Below, in pieces: positions 1-8,735 of a stretch of DNA of 64,000 bases; positions within the stretch are counted from its first letter, which is position 1; each line of letters starts with the position of its first letter. The DNA comes from Streptomyces sp. NRRL WC-3742 (lineage in GTDB: Bacteria; Actinomycetota; Actinomycetes; Streptomycetales; Streptomycetaceae), in NCBI RefSeq assembly GCF_000720635.1, contig NZ_JOCF01000067.1:13447-77446 (forward strand), read 5' to 3'. A program made the translations under genes and the position numbers. A model generated the notes under the pieces. It saw nothing but the letters and a program-made list of their open reading frames with translations, was not told the DNA's origin and did no database searches.

Positions 1-156
1 GAGCGCCGGAGCATGGTCGCCCGCGAGATCAGCGGGGACGAGCGGGCGCAGTGGTGGGAGCGCGCGGTCGCCGCGTTCCCGCCGTACGCCGAGTACCAGG
101 AGAAGACCGACCGCCTGATCCCGGTCTTCGTCCTCGAACCCGAGGACCTGGGCTGA
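1..156 (+). CDS. Deazaflavin-dependent nitroreductase family protein, C-terminal part
   Basis: The gene enters from the left edge in frame 1 and stops at TGA 154-156, so only the last 51 residues are visible. The fragment has the stretch [16 protein letters not shown] followed by a Lys-Thr-Asp-Arg and the ending [12 protein letters not shown]. This is the typical C-terminus of the F420-dependent nitroreductase (DDN/PNPOx-like) proteins that are abundant in actinomycetes and reduce small organic substrates with deazaflavin cofactor F420. The cofactor-binding part lies outside the window, so substrate and activity cannot be judged. Confidence 0.7.
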   Translation, partial: ERRSMVAREISGDERAQWWERAVAAFPPYAEYQEKTDRLIPVFVLEPEDLG

Positions 157-211
157 ACAGGTGCCGCAGGACCGCCGCCCGGCGGTCCTGCGGCAACTCG
201 TACGACACCTC

Positions 212-553
212 CTACGCCTCCGAACCGCCCTGCTCGATCTGCTCGATCTGCTCGATGAGCCGCTTGAGCTGGGTGACCTCGTCGCGCAGGGCGCGGCCAC
301 CCGCCGGGGTGAGGGAGAGCCAGGTGCGGGCGCGCTTGCCCTCGTAGCCCTTCTCGACGGCGACCAGTCCGGCCTTCTCCAGGACGGCCAGGTGCTGGCT
401 GAGGTTTCCGGCGGTGAGGCCGAGGGCGGTGCGCAGGAAGCCGAACTCGACGCGGCGCGCCTGGTGGGCGACGGTGAGGATGCCGAGGCGGACGCGCTGG
501 TGGACGACGTCGTCGAGGCTGTTGACGGGGTGCCGGCCGGGCTCGATGCTCAT
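212..553 (-). CDS. Winged-helix transcriptional regulator
   Basis: This 113-residue protein is almost entirely a winged helix-turn-helix domain: a first helix around VRLGILTVAHQARRVEF, a recognition region LTAGNLSQHLAVLEKAGLV at about residues 47-65, and a wing with KGYEGKRARTWLSLTPAG. It matches the small MarR/ArsR-like regulators usually encoded beside a membrane protein. A C-terminal QIEQIEQIEQ run is probably coiled coil. Its ATG overlaps the stop of the upstream membrane-protein gene (ATGA), so the two form a translationally coupled pair and the regulator probably controls that gene. The signal is unknown. Confidence 0.8.
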   Translation of the reverse strand: MSIEPGRHPVNSLDDVVHQRVRLGILTVAHQARRVEFGFLRTALGLTAGNLSQHLAVLEKAGLVAVEKGYEGKRARTWLSLTPAGGRALRDEVTQLKRLIEQIEQIEQGGSEA

Positions 554-1299
554 CGGGCGTCGCGCCGCCGAAGGGGCCGCTCGGCCAGGGCGAGGCCGAG
601 GGCGCCGACCAGGAGCAGCAGGCCGGGCACGGCCAGCCCGGGCAGGGCCGACCAGGGCGAGGTGGCGGAGATCCCCGCCCAGCCGGTGCCGAACGGCACC
701 AGCACCACGGCCAGGTACGTCACCGCGAGGAGCAGCAGACCCCGGCTGCGTTCCACCCGGGCCAGCACCAGCAGCGGCACCCCGACGGAGGTGGCGCTCC
801 CGGCGAGGCGCTCCAGGAACCGCGTCGCCCCGGAGGCGGGGTCGAGGTGCAGGCCCCAGAGGTCCAGCGAGGCTCCGGGCTCCGGCATGCCGTCGCGCAG
901 GGCCCACAGGGCGGGGGCGGCGCCCAGGCCCACCAGGACGATCCCGGTGACGATGTACGGCCGCACCGGCGTGCCGACTCCCCGGCTGCGGGCGCGGCGG
1001 ATGTAGAAGACCGCCGTCGCGACGTAGGCGAGCGCCAGCCCGAGGGGCCAGTACAGCGGCGCCCCCTGGCTGACCAGGGCGCAGTCGGCGGCGACCCCGG
1101 GCGGGGCCCCCGGGCAGCGAACGTGCTGGATCTCGAAGGTGAGCCGGCCGACCAGGATGCCGCCCAGGGTGAGCACCCCCAGCAGCAGGAGGGGGAACCA
1201 GGCACCGCGCTGGGCGGCGCGCACTCGACGGGTCAAGTCGTCGAGCCCGGCGAGGAGTTCGCGAGGGGTGCCCGGAGACGGCACCGATGCATCTGTCAT
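550..1299 (-). CDS. Predicted multi-pass membrane protein
   Basis: A 249-residue protein with about six hydrophobic segments: near residues 36-52 (WFPLLLLGVLTLGGILVG), 84-100, 118-138, 170-186, 192-206 and 225-243. A short cytoplasmic N-terminus and an Arg-rich end (RPLRRRDAR) frame them. No catalytic motif is visible. Its downstream partner is a small winged-helix regulator that overlaps it by four bases, an arrangement common in actinomycetes for membrane proteins of unknown function. It is divergent from the MarR gene at 1397. Function unknown. Confidence 0.7.
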   Translation of the reverse strand: MTDASVPSPGTPRELLAGLDDLTRRVRAAQRGAWFPLLLLGVLTLGGILVGRLTFEIQHVRCPGAPPGVAADCALVSQGAPLYWPLGLALAYVATAVFYIRRARSRGVGTPVRPYIVTGIVLVGLGAAPALWALRDGMPEPGASLDLWGLHLDPASGATRFLERLAGSATSVGVPLLVLARVERSRGLLLLAVTYLAVVLVPFGTGWAGISATSPWSALPGLAVPGLLLLVGALGLALAERPLRRRDAR

Positions 1300-1319
1300 G
1301 CCATCAGCTTTGCATCACA

Positions 1320-1396
1320 AACCAGTTGTGACAAGAGACCTCTCCATCGAGCGAGAGATGTATAAAGCATTCATATAAATCTCGTATGCTTCTCGC
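1320..1396 (+). promoter_or_regulatory. AT-rich promoter/operator of the MarR-MFS operon
   Basis: This stretch is much richer in A and T than its surroundings. It holds an imperfect inverted repeat with arms ATGTATA (1358-1364) and TATAAAT (1374-1380) separated by nine bases, just upstream of the MarR start at 1397. Position and symmetry fit an autoregulatory MarR operator overlapping the promoter. It also lies between divergent genes, so it could serve 550-1299 as well. Inference from sequence only. Confidence 0.5.
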
Positions 1397-1855
1397 ATGA
1401 GCCGTCAAGACGCTACTCATGGCGCTTCCGCCGCGATCGGTTCGGCCCTCTACGGGCTGGCCACCAGCGCGGTGAGACGCCTTCCGCGCGACATGAGCAT
1501 CACGTCCGCCGCCACCCTGGCCACCCTGCACAGGACCGGCCCGCGACGCATCACCGATCTGGCCGCGATCGAGGGTGTCACCCAGCCCGCGATGACCGTC
1601 CTGGTCCGGGTGTTGGAGGAGTCCGGACTGGTCGAGCGCAGGGGCGACGCCTCCGACAAGCGGGTCACGCTGGTGTCCCTGACCGAGGCCGGCGCGTCGT
1701 ACGTTCGGACCCGGCGCCGGACGGGCGTCGACGCGTTCGCGCGGCTGATCGGCGAACTCGCCGACGACGAGGTCGAGGCCCTGGTGGCGGCGCTTCCGGC
1801 GCTGGCGCACCTGGCAGAGCTCGAAAGCCAGGACCGCGAAGGGCCGAAGCGGTGA
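1397..1855 (+). CDS. MarR family transcriptional regulator
   Basis: A 152-residue protein of the usual MarR length. The winged helix lies at about residues 35-100, with ITDLAAIEGVTQPAMTVLVR as helix-turn-helix and the diagnostic wing DASDKRVTLVSLTEAG, where the Asp-Lys-Arg motif is the family hallmark. Flanking helices should form the dimer interface. Its stop overlaps the GTG start of the MFS exporter at 1852 (GTGA). MarR proteins typically repress a co-transcribed exporter and are released by the exported compound, which is the likely job here. A palindromic AT-rich operator candidate precedes it. Confidence 0.9.
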   Translation: MSRQDATHGASAAIGSALYGLATSAVRRLPRDMSITSAATLATLHRTGPRRITDLAAIEGVTQPAMTVLVRVLEESGLVERRGDASDKRVTLVSLTEAGASYVRTRRRTGVDAFARLIGELADDEVEALVAALPALAHLAELESQDREGPKR

Positions 1856-3351
1856 CGGGGCGCACCCCGGAGCGCTCCGAGGCGCCGCTGCTGGTCCCCG
1901 CCCTGATCTTCATCGCCCTGGTCGTGGCGGCGGTCGCCAGCCTCGGTACGCCGCTGATCACCAGTGTGGCGACCACGTTCCACGTCTCGCTCGACAGCGC
2001 GCAGTGGACGCTGACCGTCGCACTGCTGAGCGGCGCCGTCGCCACGCCCGTCCTCGGCCGGCTCGGAGCCGGCCCGCACCGGCGGGCCACGATCCTCGCC
2101 ACGCTGGCGATCGTCGTCGTCGGCAGTGCGCTGACCGTGCTGCCGCTGCCGTTCGCGGGGCTGCTCGTCGGCAGGGCGGCCCAAGGCGTCGGGCTCGGTC
2201 TGACGGCGCTGATGATGGGCGTGGCCCGGGACCACCTCCCCGAGGAGCGCAGCACGGCGACGATCGCCCTGATCTCGGTGGTCTCGGTCATCGGCGCCGG
2301 CGTCGGCTACCCGCTCACCGCACTGCTCACCGAGATCGGCGGCGTACGGGCCGCCTACGGCTTCGGCCTGCTCGTCACCGCTCTCGCCCTCCTGACCGCG
2401 TGGCGTTCCGTGCCCGCGGCTCCCGAGGGGCGCTCCGCCCACGTGAGCGTGGCGGGCGCGCTCGTCCTCGCGGGTGGACTGTTCCTCGTCCTGTTCCTGG
2501 CCGGCCAGCGGAGCCTGTGGAGCCGTCACCTCGCCGTGGCGGTGATCCTCGCCGTCCTCGCCGTGCTCCTGCTGTGCGTCTGGACCTTCTCCGAGCTGCG
2601 CAGCAGGACGCCCCTGGTCGATGTCCGGGCGGTACGGCACCCGGCGGTCGCCGGAGCGAACATCGCCATGTTCGTCGGCGGGAGCGGCATGTACCTCCTG
2701 CTCACGCTCATCACGCGGTACGCGCAGACGCCGCACAGCGCCGGCTACGGCTTCGGGTTGACCACCTTCGTCGCCGGGCTGGTCCTCGTCCCGTTCTCGG
2801 TGCTGGGGTTCGTCGCCGGCAGACTCACGCCCCGGATCCGGACGCTGATCGACGCACCCGTGCTCCTGGCCGGCAGCGCCGTCATCGTCGGCGGCGGGTT
2901 CGTCCTCTTCGCCACGGCCCGTTCGAACCTGGCCGAACTGCTCGTCGCGATGGGTGTGCTGGGCTTCGGCGTCGGCAGCTTCTCAGCCGCCGTGCCCGGC
3001 GTCATTCTGGCCGTCACGCCCAAGAGCGAGACGTCGAGCGCGATGAGCTTCAACTACGTCGTGCGCAGCGTCGGGTACTCCCTGGGCAGCGCGACAGGCG
3101 GCCTGTTCCTGGCCACCGGCACCGGCACCGGCACCGGCCACCTCTTCCCGGACGACCACGCCTACACCACCGCCGCACTGGTCGGCATCGCCGCGATGGC
3201 ACTCACCGCCCTGACCGCCATCACTCTCGCCCGCCGACACCCGCCCGAGACCAACCCCGCCGCGGCGATCGACCCCACCGCGGCCACGGGACACCCCGGT
3301 GGCGGTCCGTCTCAGCGCCGGTCACGGCCCGGGGCCCGCAATACCCCTTGA
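1852..3351 (+). CDS. MFS drug exporter, DHA2-like
   Basis: A 499-residue major facilitator protein with about 14 hydrophobic helices, which places it in the 14-helix DHA2 group of proton-driven drug exporters. The loop 2/3 motif is present in degenerate form (VLGRLGAGPHRRATIL), and motif C-like sequence GAGVGYPLTALL lies in helix 5. A GTGTGTGTG-like residue run (ATGTGTGTGH) precedes the last helix. The C-terminal 50 residues are Pro/Gly/Arg-rich and probably cytoplasmic. The GTG start overlaps the MarR stop, so expression is coupled to that regulator. Substrate unknown. Confidence 0.85.
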   Translation: MTGRTPERSEAPLLVPALIFIALVVAAVASLGTPLITSVATTFHVSLDSAQWTLTVALLSGAVATPVLGRLGAGPHRRATILATLAIVVVGSALTVLPLPFAGLLVGRAAQGVGLGLTALMMGVARDHLPEERSTATIALISVVSVIGAGVGYPLTALLTEIGGVRAAYGFGLLVTALALLTAWRSVPAAPEGRSAHVSVAGALVLAGGLFLVLFLAGQRSLWSRHLAVAVILAVLAVLLLCVWTFSELRSRTPLVDVRAVRHPAVAGANIAMFVGGSGMYLLLTLITRYAQTPHSAGYGFGLTTFVAGLVLVPFSVLGFVAGRLTPRIRTLIDAPVLLAGSAVIVGGGFVLFATARSNLAELLVAMGVLGFGVGSFSAAVPGVILAVTPKSETSSAMSFNYVVRSVGYSLGSATGGLFLATGTGTGTGHLFPDDHAYTTAALVGIAAMALTALTAITLARRHPPETNPAAAIDPTAATGHPGGGPSQRRSRPGARNTP

Positions 3352-3437
3352 TTCCACCGTGGTTGGGTGACGGAGATCGCACGGAAGCTCGGGGGATCGG
3401 GCGCGAACGCGCCCCGGTGCGTGGGAAAGTCGTGGGC

Positions 3438-4049
3438 ATGCCCATCACCTCCCCCGGGCGCGCCCGCCACCGCACCCTGGTGTCCGTCGCCCTCCTCCTC
3501 GCCGCCGCGACGGCGCTCACCGCCTGCGGTGAGCGCCGCGCCGACACGACCGCCGGCGCCGCCGGGCCGTCTGTCGTCCCCGCCGAGACCGCCGGCTCCA
3601 CCGAGGCCACCCCGTACGTCGACCCCGGCATCGCGGACGGCGCCCCGCACAACCGGGACAACCTCGCCTACCGCCGCGCCCGCGAGATCTCCCCGGCCTC
3701 CACGGCGGACGCCAAGCGCGAGGCCGACCGGATCGAGCCCGTGCTCAAGCGGCTCTGGGAGCAGGGCTCCTGGACGCCCGAGGCCGTACGGGCGGCGATG
3801 CTCGGCCTCGGGTACCAGCTGGAGCAGACCGGTCCGAACGGCGAGATCCTCGGCGGCACCCTCGACGTCAGGGCCATGGACTCCCGCTTCGAGACCGACC
3901 ACTACGTCATTCCGCCCGGCGCCCGGATCGGCCTGCGGGTGCACCCCGACACCTGTGTGTCGGCGTCCGTCGAGCCCTCCAGCTACTCGGTCTCGGTCAA
4001 CGGCACCTACCCGGAGACCGGCTGCTTCCAGCCGCCGTACGGCCACTGA
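3438..4049 (+). CDS. Secreted lipoprotein of unknown function
   Basis: A 203-residue protein with a classic lipoprotein signal: an Arg-rich N-terminus, a hydrophobic stretch VSVALLLAAATALTAC and a lipobox Cys at about residue 33. A Thr/Ala/Pro-rich linker of some 30 residues follows, then a compact domain with alternating charged helix (DAKREADRIEPVLKRLW) and beta-rich C-terminus. Two or more Cys near the C-terminus (DTCVSA, ETGCFQPP) may form a disulfide outside the cell. ATG 3438 is chosen because GGGAAAG lies eight bases upstream; GTG 3432 is an alternative. No family recognised. Confidence 0.75.
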   Translation: MPITSPGRARHRTLVSVALLLAAATALTACGERRADTTAGAAGPSVVPAETAGSTEATPYVDPGIADGAPHNRDNLAYRRAREISPASTADAKREADRIEPVLKRLWEQGSWTPEAVRAAMLGLGYQLEQTGPNGEILGGTLDVRAMDSRFETDHYVIPPGARIGLRVHPDTCVSASVEPSSYSVSVNGTYPETGCFQPPYGH

Positions 4050-4098
4050 GTCGCGGCCAGTGAGGCGCGGCCGATGGGTCGCGGCCGCTGAGACCCGG

Positions 4099-5337
4099 TC
4101 ACCGAGGCCGACGCCCCCGGAACGTGCGGCGCAGGTCGCCCACCCAGGCGTCGGGGTTCTCCCAGGGGATAAAGTGGCCGCCCTTCTCATGGGCGTTGAC
4201 GTTGACGTGGTTGAACCAGGCCGCCTGCGGGCCGGCCCTGAACGCCTCGACGCGCGCGGCGGCGCCGTGGATTCCGGGCGGGTTCTCGTAGGTGACCAGG
4301 GTGACGCCCACCGGGGCCTCCACGACCGGGGTGCGGTCGTGGGAGGGGGTCCAGGGGTAGCGGTTGGCGTTGGCGTAGTAACGCATCGACGTGGCAATGG
4401 AGTTGTTCACCCAGTAGATCGTGGCGTGGGTGAGCAGGTCGTCCTTGCCGAAGACGGACTCGACGTCTCCCCCGTTGTCGCTCCACGCACTCCAGCGCTC
4501 CAGCATCCAGGCGAGCAGCCCGGCGGGCGAGTCGCTCAGCCCGTGGGCCAGGGTCGCACCGTCGAGCATGTGGACGGCGAGGTGGACGGCGAAGGCGCGG
4601 TCCAACTCCTGGATGCGGTCGCGGACTTCGGCGGGCTGATCGTCGGTGAGGGGCCGGTTGCGGGCGAAGTCCCAGGCGCGGGGGCCGTTGAAGAAGTCGA
4701 GCGGCAGGCCGGAGCCGATGTGGATGCCGTAGAGCTCGTCGGCGTACTTGTGTCCGAGCTGGCTGGTGATCACCCCGCCGATGTCGCAGCCGCCCGCGGC
4801 GTACTTCTCGTAGCCCAGGGTCTCGGTCATCAGGGTGTGCCAAAGTTCGGACACCTTCCAGAAGTTGACGTCCGGGAAGCCGCTGAGCGGCCCGGGGAAG
4901 CCGAAGCCGGGCAGCGAGGGCACGATGACGTCGAACGCGTCGGCCGCGTCGCCTCCGAAGGCCGCCGGGTCGGCGAGCGGGTCGATGACCTTCGACCAGT
5001 GCCAGAACGTCCACGGCCAGCCGTGGGAGAGGATCAGCGGAATCGGACGCGGCCCCCGCCCCGCCCTGCGCATGAAGTGCACGGGCACGCCGGAGACGGT
5101 GACCCGGTAGTGCTCGTAGGCGTTGATCGCGGCCTCGGCCCCGCGCCAGTCGAAGCCGTCCCGCCAGTACGCGACCAGCTCCCCCAGGTAGCCCGCCGGA
5201 ACCCCGTACGACCAGTCCTCGTTCCCCTCGTCCACCGCCGCCCGCGTCCGCCCGAGCCGCTCCCGCAGATCGTCGAGCACCTCGTCCGGCACATGGATCG
5301 GGCTCGGTTCCAGGGGGAAGGCGTGCGGGGCGGCCAT
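4099..5337 (-). CDS. Epoxide hydrolase, alpha/beta-hydrolase fold
   Basis: A 412-residue protein with the epoxide hydrolase N-terminal region (FPLEPSPIHVPDEVLDDLRERL) followed by an alpha/beta hydrolase core. The oxyanion-hole motif HGWPWTFW, the nucleophile elbow GGCDIGG (Asp as nucleophile) and the late catalytic His in EKGGHFIPWE are all visible. The two Tyr residues that polarise the epoxide are expected in the cap domain, which holds several Tyr. The family opens epoxides to vicinal diols through an ester intermediate. The ATG is preceded by GGAAGGAAG. It stands alone with no pathway neighbours, so the substrate cannot be inferred. Confidence 0.9.
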   Translation of the reverse strand: MAAPHAFPLEPSPIHVPDEVLDDLRERLGRTRAAVDEGNEDWSYGVPAGYLGELVAYWRDGFDWRGAEAAINAYEHYRVTVSGVPVHFMRRAGRGPRPIPLILSHGWPWTFWHWSKVIDPLADPAAFGGDAADAFDVIVPSLPGFGFPGPLSGFPDVNFWKVSELWHTLMTETLGYEKYAAGGCDIGGVITSQLGHKYADELYGIHIGSGLPLDFFNGPRAWDFARNRPLTDDQPAEVRDRIQELDRAFAVHLAVHMLDGATLAHGLSDSPAGLLAWMLERWSAWSDNGGDVESVFGKDDLLTHATIYWVNNSIATSMRYYANANRYPWTPSHDRTPVVEAPVGVTLVTYENPPGIHGAAARVEAFRAGPQAAWFNHVNVNAHEKGGHFIPWENPDAWVGDLRRTFRGRRPR

Positions 5338-5446
5338 GGCGTGACTTCCTTCCGGCGTACGGGCGGTGCGGATCACCCCCACCCTGCCACGCGGGCGGCC
5401 GGAGGGCAGGACAGCAGCGGGCGACCGAGGAGTGGAAGTCGGCGGC

Positions 5447-6361
5447 TCAACTCCGGGCGTTGTGGACCCGCACGCGGACGGCCACCGCGCCAAGGAGCGG
5501 CACCGGCACGTTCAGCGCCTCGGCCCGTGCCACCAGGTCGCCGAAGATCTGCTCCGCCTCGACCGGGAGGCCCGCGCTCAGGTCCCGGAACAGCGAGGAG
5601 GTGTCGTCGGAGCCCTGCTTGGTGACCATCGCGCGCGTCCGCGCCAGGTCCGCCTCGGGGATGGGGTACCCGGCCGCCGCCGCGACGGAGGCGGCCTCCG
5701 CGACCACGGCCTCGGCGAGTTCCGCGCCGCCCGGCGCGGCCGCGACCTCGCCGACCGTGCCGTTGCCCAGCACGTTGACGGCGCCGAGGCTGGCGATGAA
5801 GGCCCACTTCGACCACATCGCGGCGTCGATCGACTCGGAGAGCGCCGTCCTGAACCCGGCGCCGGACAGCGCCTCGTGGACCTCCTCGACCCGCGCGTCC
5901 GTACGGCCGCCGCGCACGCCGTGGACGAGGCTGCCCATGTCCGCCAGCATCGCGACGTCGCCGTTCTCGTCGAGCTTGGCCATCACCAGCGCGACCCCGC
6001 CGAGCACCGCCTCCTCGCCGAACCTCTCGACCAGGACGTCGATCTGGTGCAGCCCGTTGAGCACGGGCACGATCCGCGTCCGCGGCCCGACCGCCGGCGC
6101 GATGTCCTCGACCGCCCCCGCCAGGCCCGCCTCCTTGACCGTCAGCAGCACCAGGTCGTAGGGGCCCTCGATCCCGCCCGCCGTCACCAGCTGCGGCTCG
6201 ATCACCGTCTCCTCGCCGAGCCCGACGATCCTCAGCCCCCGCTCCCGCAGCACCCGGGCCCGCCCCTCGCGGACCAGGAACGTGACGTCCCGCCCGGCCT
6301 GCGCCAGCCGCCCACCGAAGAACCCGCCCGTGGCTCCGGCCCCGACGATCAGAATCCGCAT
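5447..6361 (-). CDS. 2-dehydropantoate 2-reductase family protein (PanE/ApbA-like)
   Basis: A 304-residue protein that begins with a Rossmann nucleotide-binding motif, ILIVGAGATGGFFGGRLAQ. The ketopantoate reductase fold follows: a conserved Lys region (LLTVKEAGL), an Asn region (PVLNGLHQ) and a helical C-terminal domain with SKWAFIASLGAVN. The family uses NADPH to reduce ketopantoate to pantoate in pantothenate synthesis. Many actinomycete paralogues have other or unknown 2-keto substrates, and nothing nearby belongs to CoA synthesis, so PanE itself is not certain. It lies downstream of the 47-bp palindrome at 6521. Confidence 0.85.
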   Translation of the reverse strand: MRILIVGAGATGGFFGGRLAQAGRDVTFLVREGRARVLRERGLRIVGLGEETVIEPQLVTAGGIEGPYDLVLLTVKEAGLAGAVEDIAPAVGPRTRIVPVLNGLHQIDVLVERFGEEAVLGGVALVMAKLDENGDVAMLADMGSLVHGVRGGRTDARVEEVHEALSGAGFRTALSESIDAAMWSKWAFIASLGAVNVLGNGTVGEVAAAPGGAELAEAVVAEAASVAAAAGYPIPEADLARTRAMVTKQGSDDTSSLFRDLSAGLPVEAEQIFGDLVARAEALNVPVPLLGAVAVRVRVHNARS

Positions 6362-6520
6362 CGTGCCCCTTCCATGGCCGCACCTTCCCAGTGGTCAACC
6401 GCACCGGGGCCCAGATCATTCCAGCTGGAAGCTTTCTGAAAATCGCGACCCCGGCCACGCCCGGACCGGGCCGAGGTCCTCCTCGCCCGGCTCTCCGACG
6501 CGGCCCGCTACGGCCGAAAG

Positions 6521-6567
6521 CCCCGGGAACTACGCAAGTAGTGGCACTACTTGCGTAGTTCCCGGGG
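6521..6567. repeat. Perfect 47-bp palindrome (23-bp arms, 1-base centre)
   Basis: Bases 6521-6543 are the exact reverse complement of 6545-6567, leaving a single central G. The arms start with CCCCGGGAACTACGC. It lies between the minus-strand genes ending at 6589 and starting at 6361, so it may terminate the upstream transcript. The stem is unusually long and the hairpin is nearly loopless. In either direction the arm reads as the end of a protein (Pro-Arg-Glu-Leu-Arg-Lys-stop), and the plus-strand frame stays open back to about 6440, so a decayed gene end duplicated in inverse orientation is possible. Confidence 0.8.
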
Positions 6568-6588
6568 CCCGGCGCCGTACGAAGGAGG

Positions 6589-8430
6589 TCAGTCCTTCGA
6601 ACGTCCGCACACGATGTCCCGCTGGCTCCAGGCGTCGCCGCACCAGAGCTTCTTCTCGTCCGGCCCGGTGACGTACTGGGACAGCCCCCGGTTGGCCGGG
6701 CTGCACGCCGCCTTGCCCTTGAGCGGCGAGTACTCCGGGCACTCCCCGTTCTCCAGTGCCAGCAGGTGCGCGCGCAGCGCGTCCAGGCCCATGTCCTCGA
6801 CGCCCGGGTTGGTGGACGGCATGAACCGGTTGGCGGACCAGGAGCCGCCCATGGCCCCGAACAGGGCGATCGCGCACACCAGTCCGGCCGCCAGCTGGGC
6901 CGTCGCCCGCGGTGCGATGATCCGAGCGGTCCGCTCCGGGGCCACCTCGCCCAACACGCCCCGCAGCCAGCCGAATCCGCGTTCGTAGGCGAGCATCGCG
7001 CCGAGGACGGCCAGGACGAGCAGGCAGTAGAAGATGATCCAGGTCGTGCGCGGGTACAGCTGGACGGCCTGGTTCTCCTCCATGTGGGAGGCGAACCAGA
7101 AGCGCAGCAGCCAGGCGCCCGCGAGGACGAAGCCGACGGTCCGTACGACGATGTGGCGCAGGCCCAGGCCCACCGCGACGCCCGCACCCAGGAGCAGCAG
7201 CACCCCGAAGCCCGTCTGGCCGGCCAGCTCCCCGGACTCCGGCCAGTTGTGGTAGTCCTGCAGGCCGGCGCGGTCGGAGGCCCAGCCCATGACGTAGGCC
7301 GGGTCGATGTAGGTGTTGATGTAGGCGTAGCGGTCCGTGGTCGTGGCTCCGAGGCGCACCAGCTGGTAGAGCAGCGGCGAGCCGATCACCCCGGCGGTGA
7401 CGAGCACCGTCCCCGCGAAGAGCGCGGCACGCTTGAGGACGGCCCCGCCCCGGCGCCACGGGAAGAGCAGCAGGGCGAGGACGAAGGCGCCGGGCGCCGC
7501 CCAGATGAACCAGCCCGAGTACCAGAGGAACAGCACACCGAACGCGGCGCCGAAGCCGAGCCCGCGCCGAACCGCCGTGCGGGCCGGGAGTTCGCCGGAG
7601 CGACGGATCTCCCGGAAGCAGGCGGCCAGCAGGGGCAGCAGCACCAGCATGGCGCCGTGGCTGTAGGGGCGGATCGGGTCGAGGAAGACGATCGACGTCG
7701 GTACGGCGACGGCCATCGCCCAGAACGGGCGCAGCATCAGACGCCAGGCGGCGTACGTCATGGGCCCGACCAGGGCGCTGAGCAGGAGTTGCAGGTCCTT
7801 GAGCGCGTGGCCCGTGCCGACGCTGCCGTGGTGGAAGAGCTTGGCCCAGACGGCGAGCAGGGCCGGGAACAGCGGCGGGTAGACGCCCGGCAGGCCCTTG
7901 CCGCGCATCATGTCGATGGCCATGCCGATGAGGTTGCCGGGGTCGCCCTCCTGCCCGCCGAGGCCCCACGGGGTACCGTTCAGGGCCACGGCGATGCCGC
8001 CGGCCACGACGCCGGTGCCCAGGCCCGCGACGGCGGCGCAGACCAGCCGCTGGGCGGTGCGGTAGTGGCGCAGCTGGCCCCGGTAGGCGAGCAGGAGCAG
8101 CACGGCGAGGAGGGGGATACCGAGGACCGCCGCGTACTGCTGGACCTTGGCGAGGCCGCTCACCTGGCCGATCCGGATGATCGGATTGACGCTGATCTGC
8201 GTGCACAGGAGCATGAATCCGACACCGACCCCGGCGCTGACCGCGATCTCGGCCAGCGGCGGGACGTAGCGCTTCGCCGCCCAGCGGGCGACCCGGCCAC
8301 GGGGCCCGCCGGTCGCCGGTCCGCCGGTCCCCGGATCGGCGGACGACCGATCCGCGGACGACGGTACGGGCCGCGCGTCGGGGGACGCCTCGACAAGGCC
8401 GCCGGCTGCGTACGGAGCCGTATCTGTCAT
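6589..8430 (-). CDS. GT-C membrane glycosyltransferase, arabinofuranosyltransferase (AftA)-like
   Basis: A 613-residue protein with about 11-13 predicted membrane helices and a soluble C-terminal tail of roughly 100 residues. After the first helices a periplasmic loop carries an acidic motif and a Tyr-Pro-Pro element (GDPGNLIGMAIDMMRGKGLP, then YPPLFPALLA), resembling GT-C enzymes such as mycobacterial AftA that use polyprenyl-phosphate sugars. The tail contains four Cys (NGECPEYS, GKAACSP, KLWCGDA, DIVCGR), probably paired by disulfides outside the cell. The first 60 residues are Asp/Ser/Gly-rich and cytoplasmic. Assignment rests on topology and the loop motif; the exact sugar is uncertain. 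Confidence 0.55.
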   Translation of the reverse strand: MTDTAPYAAGGLVEASPDARPVPSSADRSSADPGTGGPATGGPRGRVARWAAKRYVPPLAEIAVSAGVGVGFMLLCTQISVNPIIRIGQVSGLAKVQQYAAVLGIPLLAVLLLLAYRGQLRHYRTAQRLVCAAVAGLGTGVVAGGIAVALNGTPWGLGGQEGDPGNLIGMAIDMMRGKGLPGVYPPLFPALLAVWAKLFHHGSVGTGHALKDLQLLLSALVGPMTYAAWRLMLRPFWAMAVAVPTSIVFLDPIRPYSHGAMLVLLPLLAACFREIRRSGELPARTAVRRGLGFGAAFGVLFLWYSGWFIWAAPGAFVLALLLFPWRRGGAVLKRAALFAGTVLVTAGVIGSPLLYQLVRLGATTTDRYAYINTYIDPAYVMGWASDRAGLQDYHNWPESGELAGQTGFGVLLLLGAGVAVGLGLRHIVVRTVGFVLAGAWLLRFWFASHMEENQAVQLYPRTTWIIFYCLLVLAVLGAMLAYERGFGWLRGVLGEVAPERTARIIAPRATAQLAAGLVCAIALFGAMGGSWSANRFMPSTNPGVEDMGLDALRAHLLALENGECPEYSPLKGKAACSPANRGLSQYVTGPDEKKLWCGDAWSQRDIVCGRSKD

Positions 8431-8735
8431 GTCAATTCGCTTTCGTGAAACGGCGCGGGTCGTTACAGGATGACGGCAGGAACGGGCCGCTGTGAACGGC
8501 CCGGGATGCCGTGGGCCGGGGGTGTCACGGATACGCGCTCGCGCATCTCCCCCGAAAGAGCGTTGTTCTGATGATGTGTTGACGAAGGAGTGAGTCCGCC
8601 GCCCTCATCTGATGAGACGTCCGGCCCCGGCCGAGGTTGCAGGTGGATCGGCTACGACCCTATCCGGCCGGGTAGCGTGCTCCCGCACCCGCTGCGCCCG
8701 GCAGCGGACCGGGAGACGGGCAGGGGCGAGGCGCC
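8431..8735. other. Intergenic region between divergent genes
   Basis: About 305 bases separate the start of the minus-strand glycosyltransferase from the AraC gene. No open frame with a plausible ribosome site was found. The region must hold the divergent promoters. A GGGGCGAGGC stretch just before 8736 can act as ribosome site for the regulator. No clear palindromic operator was seen. Confidence 0.5.

Noticed and set aside
6521..6567. An insertion-sequence end or attachment site
   Set aside because: No transposase, integrase, tRNA gene or target duplication was found next to the palindrome.
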